Assembly: GCA_963787005.1 (NCBI GenBank)
Contig: CAWBBX010000026.1
Coordinates: forward strand, 31,104 to 95,103
Direction: 5' to 3'
Source: FEN-1297 sp963787005
GTDB taxonomy: Bacteria > Bacteroidota > Ignavibacteria > Ignavibacteriales > Ignavibacteriaceae
Length of the DNA: 64,000 nt
Position numbers and translations under genes: made by a program
The notes under the pieces: generated by a model
What the model was told of the DNA's origin: nothing
Seen by the model: the letters and a program-made list of their open reading frames with translations, nothing else
The model's database searches: none
In this document: one piece after another, positions 27,999 through 37,180 of the stretch
Layout: each line of letters begins with the position of its first letter
Numbering within the stretch: position 1 is the stretch's first letter

Positions 27999-28385
27999 TC
28001 AGTTGACACTTTTATTTATCCGCCGACTTAATATTTCAAAACTGCTTATTCCGACGAGAACTATGACAAGCGCCCAAAGAATTATAAATCCTCTGGTGGG
28101 GATCTGAAGAGAGCCCCAAATGAGCCAGGCTGCCAGCACAACTCCCCCGCAGAGATTTATACTAACAGCACCGTATAAAGCTAATCCGCCCGAACCGCGG
28201 AACCGTTCGATGAGCAGAGCGATGCCGATACCGAACAGTACTGCGCCGAGTACATTAGGATAAAACGCGCTTCCGGAGCCCGGGATTCCCATTGCGGTAA
28301 CTGTCCCCGCAGGAAAAACAATCAGCAGCACTCCCAGAGCTAAATTGATTACTGCATCCGCAATAAGTAAAACCGATGATCTCAT
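27999..28385 (-). CDS. Four-helix membrane protein, function unknown
   Basis: Protein of 128 residues with four hydrophobic segments. It begins SSVLLIADAVINLALGVLLI and has FYPNVLGAVLFGIGIALLIERFR in the middle. AAGGAATAATT precedes the ATG. It looks like the small DUF4345-like membrane proteins, without certainty. No partner gene suggests a role. Confidence 0.6.
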   Translation of the reverse strand: MRSSVLLIADAVINLALGVLLIVFPAGTVTAMGIPGSGSAFYPNVLGAVLFGIGIALLIERFRGSGGLALYGAVSINLCGGVVLAAWLIWGSLQIPTRGFIILWALVIVLVGISSFEILSRRINKSVN

Positions 28386-28437
28386 AATTATTCCTTAAGT
28401 GTAAAAAATAATATACGCTATATATATTTTTATTTCT

Positions 28438-29025
28438 CTATAAGGTAATGTTAAAAATAAATCCCAGCTTAAAAATAGAAACTATATTACTTGTTGAATT
28501 CTCATAATGCCCGGAATCCGTAGAGACAAAGTATCCGGAATATGTCAGCCGATTATCACCGACCGGAACATAATAAATCAAATTCATGCCGAAAACTTTT
28601 GTAATCTTAAGCTCAATCCCGGCGCCGATAAAATTAAAAGTGGTAGCGTATGTGCCGTTCAAATTTCGTGCGTCGCCGCCGTTAAAATGTATCATGTAAG
28701 TCAACAGAGGACAAACACCTTTTCCTATATCGTATTTTACGGAAAGTGCGCATTCCGGACCGGCAAATAATTCATCAAGCTGAATTCCCCCTTTTATTTC
28801 AACTTCGTACCTGTCGTTAAAAATTACTGATGCCTTTAAATACGCGCTTAAGGGAAGCAGCGTTAAAGATTCTTGGTGATAACCGGTTCTTGTATTTTTG
28901 TAGAAGTAATTCAGCGACTCCAGTTTAAGTCCGATATTTACAGTCTGTGCAAATGATGATGAAGCACAAAGAAGCACAATCAAAAGTATAACCCGATAAG
29001 CACTTTTATGTAAAATTAGATACAT
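28438..29025 (-). CDS. Predicted outer-membrane beta-barrel protein
   Basis: Protein of 195 residues with a signal peptide (LLIVLLCASSSFAQ). The mature part alternates hydrophobic and polar residues in strands and ends in FKLGFIFNITL, an aromatic-rich final strand typical of small outer-membrane barrels. GGGGGATAA lies before the ATG. Family not recognised; role unknown. Confidence 0.6.
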   Translation of the reverse strand: MYLILHKSAYRVILLIVLLCASSSFAQTVNIGLKLESLNYFYKNTRTGYHQESLTLLPLSAYLKASVIFNDRYEVEIKGGIQLDELFAGPECALSVKYDIGKGVCPLLTYMIHFNGGDARNLNGTYATTFNFIGAGIELKITKVFGMNLIYYVPVGDNRLTYSGYFVSTDSGHYENSTSNIVSIFKLGFIFNITL

Positions 29026-29109
29026 TTATCCCCCATTAAAGTTAACAAAAGAGCACGGCCTATAGCCGGTTATTTAAGCGGTGATCTTCCCGGCCGTTTA
29101 CCTTCAGAT

Positions 29110-29697
29110 CTATTCCTCAAAACCTAAATTAGAGGGCGCTGCAGGCAGTTTCGGTTCTTTCGTAAGATTTGTAACCGGTACGTCCTTCCCGACTTCTTCC
29201 AGTTTAAAGCTGTCGAACCAAACCTCACCGTCACCGCCGAGCAGTACGCCGTAATTAATCGACTTGCTGTTTTCAGGCACATCGAGAACAATTGAATATT
29301 CCTTCCAGTCCGTTGTGCCTTTTACCGCTCTGTTCACCATATTATCGAAGCCCAGCTGCCGGCCGCCCTCGCCGTCCACTCTCATCCACATTCCGCTCCA
29401 GCCGGTTACATTATCGCTTTTGATTTAGCCTGTTAGCCTAAGCCTCTTCCCAATATAGTTCTCCGCACTGATCGACTGCATTAAGGTCCCGAATTGATTT
29501 TTTTTAGGCGACTTCGATTTAATAAAAGCGCTTGACGTACAGCTTTGAAAAACAGTATTGTCGGTTCCCATCGTAAATTCCGCCGGATTGCTGCCCGCCG
29601 CAAACCATCCTTTAGGAATATTACTATCACTCTGCGCGGTTAAATACGCCGCCGCAAAAACAACGATTACAATTAAAGCCGCAATTAATTTTTTCAT
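29110..29697 (-). pseudogene. Secreted beta-sandwich-like protein with an in-frame stop
   Basis: One frame runs from 29697 to 29110, broken by a TAA at 29425-29427. Part 1 (90 residues) has a signal peptide (LIVIVVFAAAYLTAQ) and ends YIGKRLRLTG. After the stop the same frame continues IKSDNVTGWSGMWMRVDGEG and ends in SNLGFEE. Joined, the protein would be about 195 residues with a jelly-roll, carbohydrate-binding-like pattern (GVLLGGDGEVWFDSFKLEEV). One base change would turn the stop to Tyr. I call it interrupted rather than two genes, because neither half is complete. Confidence 0.75.
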
Positions 29698-29722
29698 TTC
29701 CGTCTTCTTATAAATTAGACAT

Positions 29723-30610
29723 TTATTTCAGAACGATAAATTTTCTCGTTTTAATAAAACGCTCCGTTTTCAGTCGGTAAAAGTAAATACCGCTAGCAAG
29801 ATTGCCTGCGGTATATTTAATTGTGTGTAAGCCTGTGCTCAGAAATCCTTCCACAAGAACCGTGACTTTCTTCCCGTATATATCAAATATCTTCAGTTCC
29901 GCGTTTTGAGCGTAAGGAAGACTAAACGAGATTGTGGTGCTCGGATTAAACGGATTTGGATAATTTTGATATAATTCAAAATGATTTGGCATTTTATTTA
30001 TATTTGGATTAACGCTTGTTATCAGGCCGTAAGTATCTCCATTAATTTTACAGCCGATTAAATTCGAATAAGACCAGCCGCCGAAGCCTATATTTTCAAT
30101 TTTAATAAATCCGAATTTATCTGACAGTGTAATATTAAATGTTAGATCGATTCCTGCTATGTACATATAGTGCAGTGCTTTCGTTTCCCTGTCAAATATA
30201 TTAATCGTATCCCGCGACTGCAGAATTATTGTCTGGTTAGAGTCTATCCCTAATTTGTATTCCTCACCTATTTGAGAATTTAAATTAAACAGCGGAACTT
30301 CGGTGTTACTCCACGGATCAATAGCATATACCCAGCTTGTATCGCAGCGGAACCACTTATAACTCGCCAGGTTTAAATTACTGATACCGAAATAAATTAA
30401 ACCGTCCGGCATTACAGTATCTGAAGTGATAATTGAGACCGTAGTATCATGCCGGCAGTCCGTGCTGTAAACGGGACTTCCGTTGCAGTTGCCCGAGCTG
30501 AATACCCATTTATTGCCGGTCTGCAGGGGCAGGTAAGATTGCGGGAAGCAGGCTGAAGAATAAGCAAAAATAATTGAAATCAATAAAAGATATTTGTTAA
30601 GAACCCCCAT
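29723..30610 (-). CDS. T9SS-exported secreted protein of unknown function
   Basis: Protein of 295 residues with a signal peptide ending at SACFPQ. The first mature residues are SYLPLQTGNKWVFSSG, shared with the lipoprotein at 31494-32081 (YFPLKTGNKWVFNY). The last 85 residues are a type IX sorting domain (YQNYPNPFNPSTTISFSLP, ending RKFIVLK). No catalytic motif seen. Extracellular or surface-attached. Confidence 0.82.
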   Translation of the reverse strand: MGVLNKYLLLISIIFAYSSACFPQSYLPLQTGNKWVFSSGNCNGSPVYSTDCRHDTTVSIITSDTVMPDGLIYFGISNLNLASYKWFRCDTSWVYAIDPWSNTEVPLFNLNSQIGEEYKLGIDSNQTIILQSRDTINIFDRETKALHYMYIAGIDLTFNITLSDKFGFIKIENIGFGGWSYSNLIGCKINGDTYGLITSVNPNINKMPNHFELYQNYPNPFNPSTTISFSLPYAQNAELKIFDIYGKKVTVLVEGFLSTGLHTIKYTAGNLASGIYFYRLKTERFIKTRKFIVLK

Positions 30611-30975
30611 CCTTTCACCCAGAGATTATATGAATTTAATAGTCGTAAGAAAAATTACTTTCTGTTTTCTTATTTTAAGTAAGGTACAAAATCATAAGCT
30701 ATAAAAAAATAGGTGCAACACTAAATAACCAAAAGCTCTATTTCCGTCGTCGTTTAATTTATAATAGAAGTCAAACCTCAATTTTATGTTAGTGTTATAA
30801 TTAAATATTGAGAGAAATAACCGCGGAATCAGTTAAATCTGCGTCATCCGTATTTCATTCATTCATAAATAATTTTTTTATGCTGCCGAATCTTCGCTTT
30901 CTTTCGTATTTCAGAGTTAGCTTTCTCCCGTTCCGGATTCTGAGCCGGGCGAAGATCAATTAATTCCCGAGCAAA
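30611..30975. other. Intergenic region, no gene found
   Basis: AT-rich gap between two minus-strand genes. I see no coding frame, RNA gene or strong hairpin. Confidence 0.45.
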
Positions 30976-31470
30976 TTATCTATAAAGATGTTCCGATACA
31001 TTCTGAGTAAACATCATCAGCGTAGTAATGATACTTACAATTACCATTAAGACTAAATACAGCTTAAAACCCGATGCTGTAATCTCTTTTCTTTTCCCGA
31101 TAAAAATTAAGCTAAACAATTGATATTTGGCCACTTTCTCCGCGCCGTTGCTCATGAAGGTCCAGTAAAGTGCACCAATCCAAACAAGGGCCGCTGAGAT
31201 AAAAAATAAAAGGATGAAAGGATCCCCGTTCGACGGTCCGAAGAACCGCCATACCGACGGCACATCGCCCGACAAAATTCCAAGTCCCATTATAATCCAA
31301 GGGATGTTTATCGTCAGCAATATATTTTTTCGCAGGCTTTTATATTCGTCAATAATTTTCTCGTCATTCTCCCACGTTTCCAACAATGGTTTCGGGGCCG
31401 AGATATTGAAATAAGAGTAGATGATAATCAGGGCCCAGATATATCTGCCGGCGATAGAATATACTTCCAT
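30976..31470 (-). CDS. Membrane protein, function unknown
   Basis: Protein of 164 residues with four hydrophobic segments: YIWALIIIYSYFNI, NIPWIIMGLGILSG, ILLFFISAALVWIGALYWTF and LVLMVIVSIITTLMMF. ACAGGTGTT precedes the ATG. It lies 23 nt after the lipoprotein gene at 31494, so the two may be co-transcribed. No family recognised. Confidence 0.6.
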   Translation of the reverse strand: MEVYSIAGRYIWALIIIYSYFNISAPKPLLETWENDEKIIDEYKSLRKNILLTINIPWIIMGLGILSGDVPSVWRFFGPSNGDPFILLFFISAALVWIGALYWTFMSNGAEKVAKYQLFSLIFIGKRKEITASGFKLYLVLMVIVSIITTLMMFTQNVSEHLYR

Positions 31471-31493
31471 AACACCTGTTAATTTTAAATAAA

Positions 31494-32081
31494 TTAATTG
31501 CCGATTACTGTATGGTTTTCCAGTATTACCGTGCCCGTCGGGGCGGTATTGTGCGAATGATTCATAGTAAATTGCGCAATGCCGATATTTTTATTAAGAG
31601 TCAGCGTCACTGCGTCCTCGAATTGGGAAGTAGTAACATCTATTTTTCCCGAATCGTTGAACGGCAGGTGAAATCTGCTGAACTTAATATTGTCAACCAA
31701 AAGATGCGGATCGATAAACGACACGGTCCCGTCCGAAGCTTGCGAAACAATAAACGTTAATGAGTCGTGCTGCAGCGCTGCGGTATCCGCTCCGCTTTGA
31801 TAATAGCTGCGGACGGAGTTCAGCACCGAGCTGAACTCATACTCCGAGTCCGATTTCTTATTAATTATTTCCCACGAAAGCGTACCTTTCGCCTCGTAAT
31901 AATTTGAATCGTCCCGGTTAACAAGATCATAATTAAAGACCCACTTATTGCCTGTCTTCAGCGGGAAGTAATCGTTATCCAAGTAAGCGCCCGCCGATTC
32001 CGGATTATAGAGCTTCTTACCGCAGCCTATTGCCGCGAAAGAAATAATTACAAAAAGAATAGAATATTTCAAGTATCGCAT
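31494..32081 (-). CDS. Lipoprotein with TGNKWVF motif
   Basis: Lipoprotein of about 195 residues with lipobox AAIGC. The mature part begins after a short linker with YFPLKTGNKWVFNYDL, a motif shared with the T9SS protein at 29723-30610. I start at the ATG at 32081, since TAAGG lies 6 nt before it and it puts the charged MRYLKY at the signal start; the open frame reaches 32114. Probably outer-membrane anchored; function unknown. Confidence 0.65.
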   Translation of the reverse strand: MRYLKYSILFVIISFAAIGCGKKLYNPESAGAYLDNDYFPLKTGNKWVFNYDLVNRDDSNYYEAKGTLSWEIINKKSDSEYEFSSVLNSVRSYYQSGADTAALQHDSLTFIVSQASDGTVSFIDPHLLVDNIKFSRFHLPFNDSGKIDVTTSQFEDAVTLTLNKNIGIAQFTMNHSHNTAPTGTVILENHTVIGN

Positions 32082-32146
32082 AATTACCTTATGGTGCATA
32101 AAAAATGATTTCAACTTTCCACGGCTTAATTGTGGCCGTTCGATTG

Positions 32147-32629
32147 TTAAAATATCGATTTAAAGCTCAGTACAACCTTCCATCTGTTTTGATCCTTGAC
32201 AAGCTTCATAACTTTCGGATCGCGGCCTTCGTCACGATATGGCACATAAGCAGTGTCGTATTTTATTTCTGTTTTACCAAACCGCAGTTTAACGTTCAAC
32301 TTCATCTTCCCGGTTCCCCGGCTTACATTTATATAATCCCACGCCTGTGCCGGCGTCATGGAATTTAAGGAATCAACCGAAAGCAGCATCATTGAACCCG
32401 AATGCCCTTTTAAGCTCGACAATATGTGTTCTTTAGTTATCTTCAATGACGCTGGACAAATTAAATCTGACGGTATGTATTTATTCTCCGCTACCAGGTT
32501 TAGGAATTTCAACGCCGCAGAGTCGGCTTGTTTAACTTGAAGATCATCGGTCTTGATTGTGTTCTGGGCGAAAATGTTATAGGCAACAATCACCGATAAT
32601 AAAACCGAATATCTGACGAAATTTTTCAC
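32147..32629 (-). CDS. Secreted protein, function unknown
   Basis: Protein of 160 residues starting with GTG (GGGGATGTC just upstream). Signal peptide VLLSVIVAYNIFAQ. The mature part is alpha/beta with a C-terminal beta section (MKLNVKLRFGKTEIKYDTAY, then NRWKVVLSF) that looks like a small NTF2-like or DUF4878-like fold; this is a loose guess. Lies just upstream of the lipoprotein gene on the same strand. Confidence 0.55.
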   Translation of the reverse strand: MKNFVRYSVLLSVIVAYNIFAQNTIKTDDLQVKQADSAALKFLNLVAENKYIPSDLICPASLKITKEHILSSLKGHSGSMMLLSVDSLNSMTPAQAWDYINVSRGTGKMKLNVKLRFGKTEIKYDTAYVPYRDEGRDPKVMKLVKDQNRWKVVLSFKSIF

Positions 32630-33079
32630 GACATCCCCTACTCTTGTAATATTAAGAATTAATAATCTCGAATAAACATGTAATGAGAAATATTGTATTT
32701 AGCATCGTTAAATTCCACCATTATATCAGCAAAGCCATAAATTGATCGTCTGTCGGGCAGGTAAATAGAAATGTTATCAGAAGCGCGGCTTCCCGGCAAA
32801 CCCCCATTCATATAGCCAAATATTAAAGTAACGGAAATATTTTAATAAGTCAATCAAATTGTTGTAAATTAAGCATTTAACATGGATAATGAATTGAGCG
32901 GTATGGTGCAAAGCATTGCTGCATGACGGACATAAATGCATAGGGATTAGTATGCGGTTGGCAGTCTGCATTCCGGATAAATTTAATTTTGCCGACTGAA
33001 AACTGCGGACCGCGGACCGGATAAAAGCAGGTAGTAAGTATACCGGGCACGAGGTAATAAAAACTTCTTCAGTGAAATA
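32630..33079. other. Intergenic region, no gene found
   Basis: AT-rich gap. A 64-codon frame at 32777-32971 (minus) lacks protein-like composition and a ribosome site, so I leave it out. No other structure recognised. Confidence 0.45.
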
Positions 33080-34258
33080 TCAATTGAACTGCCACAGGCT
33101 TTTATCCGATCTGACTAGATCAATCTTGTTTTTTAGATTTCCTATTGCATCAAATAAGTCCGCACCGCCGTTCACTGCCCAGGCCACAGTTATCTTTACG
33201 GTTTGGTTAGGAGCAAGATTAAACGGGCCCGACGAGATCATACTTCGCACGTCAATTTTATTATCGAGCCATCCGGTTCTTTCTACCGGGTCCCCGGTAA
33301 ATGCAAATAAGGTATTCTGTCCCGTAGTCGGGTTTACCATGGGCTTTCCCGAATTGGATAACCCCTGCAGTGCATATAGTATCTGCTTCGGCATATTAAA
33401 GCCATATTCACCGAAATCCGGATTTATGTAATTGTCTTTTCGCATTATGCGGTGACTCGTTACGCCTGCGTTTCCCGGTGTTTCAAGAAAGGTAAAACCG
33501 GTAGCATAGCTGTAGCCGGAAGAGTTGACACTGTCTTGGTAAGTATACGTTAATTCCCGTGCAGAATCATATCCGGTTCTGTTATATTGCGCATCGCCGA
33601 GATCCGTATCGCTGTAAAAACCGAGATAAACTCCGTTCATGCTGTTAGACCCGGTATTGGTAATCTCATACCGCACGAAAATAACGTTCTGCAGGCTGCT
33701 CCTATTGTAAGCATACACAGTCTGTGTAATGCGAATATTTTTAACCGGTTCGGAAAATATCGGCTCAGACGTTAGAGTTGTATCCGAAGTTAAAGCCGAC
33801 CAGCACATAGCGTCACCATGAACTGCGGGTGAACCACCGGCGGTTGCAGGGGCGCCGTAATCAGACGGCCAGCCGGTCGCGTCGTACGAACCGCCCGCTT
33901 CCACATAATAAACTCCGAGCTTGTTCCCGTTCAATGTGCTAGTATAATTACTGTGCGGAATTTCTCCCGCCCAGGTAATATCTCCGACCGGTTCGCCGTT
34001 CTGCTGCATACCGACCCACAGTCCCGCTAAAGAAATTACGTAAACATTTTTACCGTTGTTGTTCCAGACGCCCTGCTGTAATCTGCCAAGCCGGTCTACC
34101 TGTACGGAAAAATTATTGACAGAAAGTGTACGCGTGCTGTCTGCGCTTAAGGATGCAGGTCCTTCTTTTGGACTCGCGGGACCGTAGCTGTCGCTTTTAC
34201 TGCATCCGGCAAACGTAAACAGGACAATCGGTATCAGCACTGATAAAATCTGCTTCAT
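33080..34258 (-). CDS. Large lipoprotein of unknown function
   Basis: Lipoprotein of 392 residues; lipobox LFTFAGC near residue 19. The mature part is beta-rich (NNFSVQVDRLGRLQQGVW, NVIFVRYEITNTGSNSMNG, YLGFYSDTDLGDAQYNRTGYD) and resembles large secreted proteins common in Ignavibacteria with NTGS-type beta domains. GGGGAAAAT precedes the ATG. Probably surface or outer-membrane located. No enzyme motif recognised. Confidence 0.6.
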   Translation of the reverse strand: MKQILSVLIPIVLFTFAGCSKSDSYGPASPKEGPASLSADSTRTLSVNNFSVQVDRLGRLQQGVWNNNGKNVYVISLAGLWVGMQQNGEPVGDITWAGEIPHSNYTSTLNGNKLGVYYVEAGGSYDATGWPSDYGAPATAGGSPAVHGDAMCWSALTSDTTLTSEPIFSEPVKNIRITQTVYAYNRSSLQNVIFVRYEITNTGSNSMNGVYLGFYSDTDLGDAQYNRTGYDSARELTYTYQDSVNSSGYSYATGFTFLETPGNAGVTSHRIMRKDNYINPDFGEYGFNMPKQILYALQGLSNSGKPMVNPTTGQNTLFAFTGDPVERTGWLDNKIDVRSMISSGPFNLAPNQTVKITVAWAVNGGADLFDAIGNLKNKIDLVRSDKSLWQFN

Positions 34259-34772
34259 ATTTTCCCCATATATATACTTGAAACAAACCGGCTAAAAAAA
34301 CCGGCGGTTAACTCAATCGTGACTTTATTCTCATCTGGTCATAGGCGATTTGAACAAATTATACTTCATGATACGCATGTATGAACAACCTAATAATAAA
34401 TCGGAATAAAATGCAACTCCCGGTTAGATTTTAAGGGAACAAAATCCGGAACGGAGATAGTCAGTCGTTGCTTTAAGAACGCGGGATAAGGAGGTCGGAA
34501 TACCGAACAGAATTGGGAAAATATTGAAAAAATTCAGAGGTCGAATCCGGTGACTAAACATTAAATCTTGGTGATACATTGTGCGAAATTTTATAAAACT
34601 TTTCGCAGCGAAATTTCAATTAATATGAATTTTGAACAAGTGCGAAGAATCCGCATCACAAAGAAACAGAAAATGAATGACAATCCGATTCACCTTTCTT
34701 ATTCATTTAACTATCGTGATCATTTTGTGAGATTTGTTTTTTATATTAGAGTATCCATAATCAAGATTTGAC
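34259..34772. other. Intergenic region, promoter area of two-component system
   Basis: Gap between a minus lipoprotein gene and the plus response regulator. A 67-codon frame ending at 34771 shows no conserved features. No Shine-Dalgarno sequence is seen before the regulator start. No RNA gene recognised. Confidence 0.45.
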
Positions 34773-35474
34773 ATGAAGAACATCTTAATAATTGAAGACG
34801 ACAGGGAAATATCCAGCCTGCTCGAGATTCATTTGGAAGACCTGAACTGCAGCATTTCAAAAACATACGACGGCAATTCGGGACTAGATCAGGCTCTTAC
34901 CGGCGGATTCGATCTAATCGTATTGGATATTATGCTACCCGGCATAGACGGATTTGAAGTCTGCAGGGAAATCCGTAAAGCGGAAATACAAACACCGATC
35001 CTTATGCTTACATCCAAATCGGAGGAGACCGATAAGGTGCTCGGACTGGAGTTCGGCGCCGACGATTATCTCACCAAACCGTTCGGCATCCGCGAGTTTA
35101 TAGCGCGTGTTAAGGCCATTTTCCGCCGTGTTGATTCGCTGAAGAAAGGCAATAGGGAGGGCGATGATATCAGCTTCGGCTCGCTTAAAATAGAAGTTAC
35201 CAACCGCAAGGTTCTTTTAAACGAAGAAAGAATTGAGTTAACACCAAAGGAATTTGATCTGCTTTATCTTATGGCTTCGCATCCGGGACGTACCTATACG
35301 CGCGAAAACCTCTTGAACCTTATCTGGGGCACTCACTACAGCGGCTACGAGCATACGGTTAACTCCCACATTAACAGGCTCCGCAGCAAAATAGAAAAGG
35401 ACGTTTCCAATCCCGACTACATTTTGACAAGCTGGGGTGTGGGCTATCGCTTTAACGATCAGCTCGATTCATAA
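34773..35474 (+). CDS. OmpR/PhoB-family response regulator
   Basis: Cytoplasmic regulator of 233 residues. The receiver domain (1-120) has the acidic pair EDD (8-10), phospho-acceptor D52 in IVLDIMLPG, and K in YLTKPFG. The C-terminal winged-helix domain (about 135-228) has the LTPKEFDLLYLMASHPGR signature. It lies 20 nt before the histidine kinase and forms a pair with it. Targets unknown. Confidence 0.93.
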   Translation: MKNILIIEDDREISSLLEIHLEDLNCSISKTYDGNSGLDQALTGGFDLIVLDIMLPGIDGFEVCREIRKAEIQTPILMLTSKSEETDKVLGLEFGADDYLTKPFGIREFIARVKAIFRRVDSLKKGNREGDDISFGSLKIEVTNRKVLLNEERIELTPKEFDLLYLMASHPGRTYTRENLLNLIWGTHYSGYEHTVNSHINRLRSKIEKDVSNPDYILTSWGVGYRFNDQLDS

Positions 35475-35494
35475 AGAAAGTAAAGGCGCAGAGA

Positions 35495-36961
35495 ATGAAA
35501 AGTTTTTTTAGCTCCCTCTTCTGGAAGATATCGCTTACATTCCTTCTTATTCTTATCGTAATATCAACGGTGTATATTTATATTTCCGTAAACACCGCGG
35601 AGATGTATTTCCAGGAGACACGGCAGAAGCTGAACAATAATATCGCGACGCACATAGCGAACGATAATCAATTTTTCGAAGGTGATTCCGTCAACACGGG
35701 AGTGCTGGAAAGAGTATTTCACAACGTAATGGTTATAAATCCCAGCATAGAAGTTTATCTTCTGAACACCGAAGGAGAGATACTCGCATTTTACGCGCCG
35801 AACCAGACAGTAAAGCTGAAGGAAGTCCCGCTGGCTCCCATAAAAAAATATATCCAAGCCAATGATGAGGAATTCCTGCTTGGCGTCGATCCTAAAAACC
35901 CCGGCCGGCGTAAAGCGTTTTCCGCTGCCGAAGTTCACCAGAACGGAAAGTTCAGGGGATATATATATGTTATTCTCGGCGGAAAGGAATACGACAACGC
36001 ATCCCAACTGCTCTTCGGCAGCTACATTCTCCGCCTCGGTGTAAGATCGATGATAATAGCCCTCATCACCGCTGCATTCATCGGGTTTATAGCGATAGGC
36101 TTTATCATCAGGAACATTAGAAAGATCGCGGGCGTTATCCGCGACTTTAAGAACGGAAACTTAAACGCGCGTATCGAGCTGAAGAGCAAGGGCGAGCTGC
36201 AGGAGTTTGCAGACTCCTTTAACGATATGGCCGACACGATCGTAAAGAACCTCGATGAAATTAAAAGGATGGATAATCAGCGGCGCGATCTTGTAGCAAA
36301 CGTCTCTCACGATCTCCGCACTCCCCTCTCCATTATCCGAGGGTACGTGGAAACCGTATTGATTAAAGATGAGAAACTAAGTTCCGAAGAACGTAAAAAA
36401 TATTTGGAGACGATATTAAGCGGCACAGATAGACTTCTTAACCTTGTCGAGGAACTGTTCGAGCTATCAAAGCTCGAGGCACGGGAAATCATCCCCAATA
36501 AAGAAAATTTTTCCTTAGCCGAACTGCTGCAGGATATTCATCAGAAAAATTTATTGATCGCGGAATCTAAGAACATCAAGCTGAATTTAACTACCGGTAA
36601 TAATCTTTACATCGTTTCGGCGGATATAAGAATGATGGAAAAGGTCTTTCAGAACCTTCTTGATAATGCTCTCAAGTTCACCCCTTCGGGTGGCCGGATT
36701 GAGATTTCCCTCCGGAGTATAAATAGTAACGGCATTACTGCGATAGTTAAAGACACCGGCGTGGGCATTAGTAAAGAAGACATTCCTTTAGTATTCGAGA
36801 GGTACTATCAAATTGGCAGAGTATCCGACGGGAAAGACCAAAGTACCGGTCTCGGACTTGCGATAGTGAAAAAAATACTGGATATACATAATATCAACGT
36901 CGAAATACAATCCGATACGGATAAAGGCACTGCTTTTATTCTCACTATCCCTACGGTATAA
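35495..36961 (+). CDS. Sensor histidine kinase
   Basis: Inner-membrane kinase of 488 residues. Two membrane helices (about 10-31 and 184-205) enclose a periplasmic sensor region of about 150 residues. A HAMP domain follows at about 206-258. The phospho-acceptor His is H272 in VANVSHDLRTPL, with HATPase motifs NLLDNALKFTP, DTGVGIS and GLGLAIVKK. AAAGG lies 8 nt before the ATG. Partner of the preceding regulator; signal unknown. Confidence 0.93.
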   Translation: MKSFFSSLFWKISLTFLLILIVISTVYIYISVNTAEMYFQETRQKLNNNIATHIANDNQFFEGDSVNTGVLERVFHNVMVINPSIEVYLLNTEGEILAFYAPNQTVKLKEVPLAPIKKYIQANDEEFLLGVDPKNPGRRKAFSAAEVHQNGKFRGYIYVILGGKEYDNASQLLFGSYILRLGVRSMIIALITAAFIGFIAIGFIIRNIRKIAGVIRDFKNGNLNARIELKSKGELQEFADSFNDMADTIVKNLDEIKRMDNQRRDLVANVSHDLRTPLSIIRGYVETVLIKDEKLSSEERKKYLETILSGTDRLLNLVEELFELSKLEAREIIPNKENFSLAELLQDIHQKNLLIAESKNIKLNLTTGNNLYIVSADIRMMEKVFQNLLDNALKFTPSGGRIEISLRSINSNGITAIVKDTGVGISKEDIPLVFERYYQIGRVSDGKDQSTGLGLAIVKKILDIHNINVEIQSDTDKGTAFILTIPTV

Positions 36962-36970
36962 CTATATTTC

Positions 36971-36994
36971 ACCGCATAGGCGCAAAGACGCTGA
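36971..36994 (+). repeat. Single copy of dispersed GC-rich repeat
   Basis: ACCGCATAGGCGCAAAGACG and the following CTGA match the right arm at 1807-1830 at 22 of 24 bases. It lies 10 nt after the histidine kinase stop and is followed by a T-run. Only one arm is present here, so it cannot form the hairpin on its own. Confidence 0.55.
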
Positions 36995-37180
36995 TTTTTT
37001 ATTTCATATCACAAATAAGATTATTAAAACCTTTTCGTGATAGTTTCGTGAAGGTTGTGCTTTATATTTAGACAGAGATAAGAAACAAAATTATGACTTT
37101 ACTTGTGCGTGTTTCAAGTGTTAAATTAAAAACGCGGAGAAACAGATAATTTATAAAATGATATTTATACAGGAGCGATT

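Noticed and set aside
32777..32971. 64-codon minus-strand frame in a gap
   Set aside because: Composition is not protein-like and no ribosome site is seen.
34540..34570. TCGAATCC string resembling a tRNA T-arm
   Set aside because: No matching acceptor, D or anticodon arms can be formed around it.
34568..34771. 67-codon frame directly before the response regulator
   Set aside because: No ribosome site and no conserved pattern.
35485..35500. GGCGCAGAGA resembling the dispersed repeat
   Set aside because: Only about 10 bases match, and it serves as the ribosome site region of the kinase gene.
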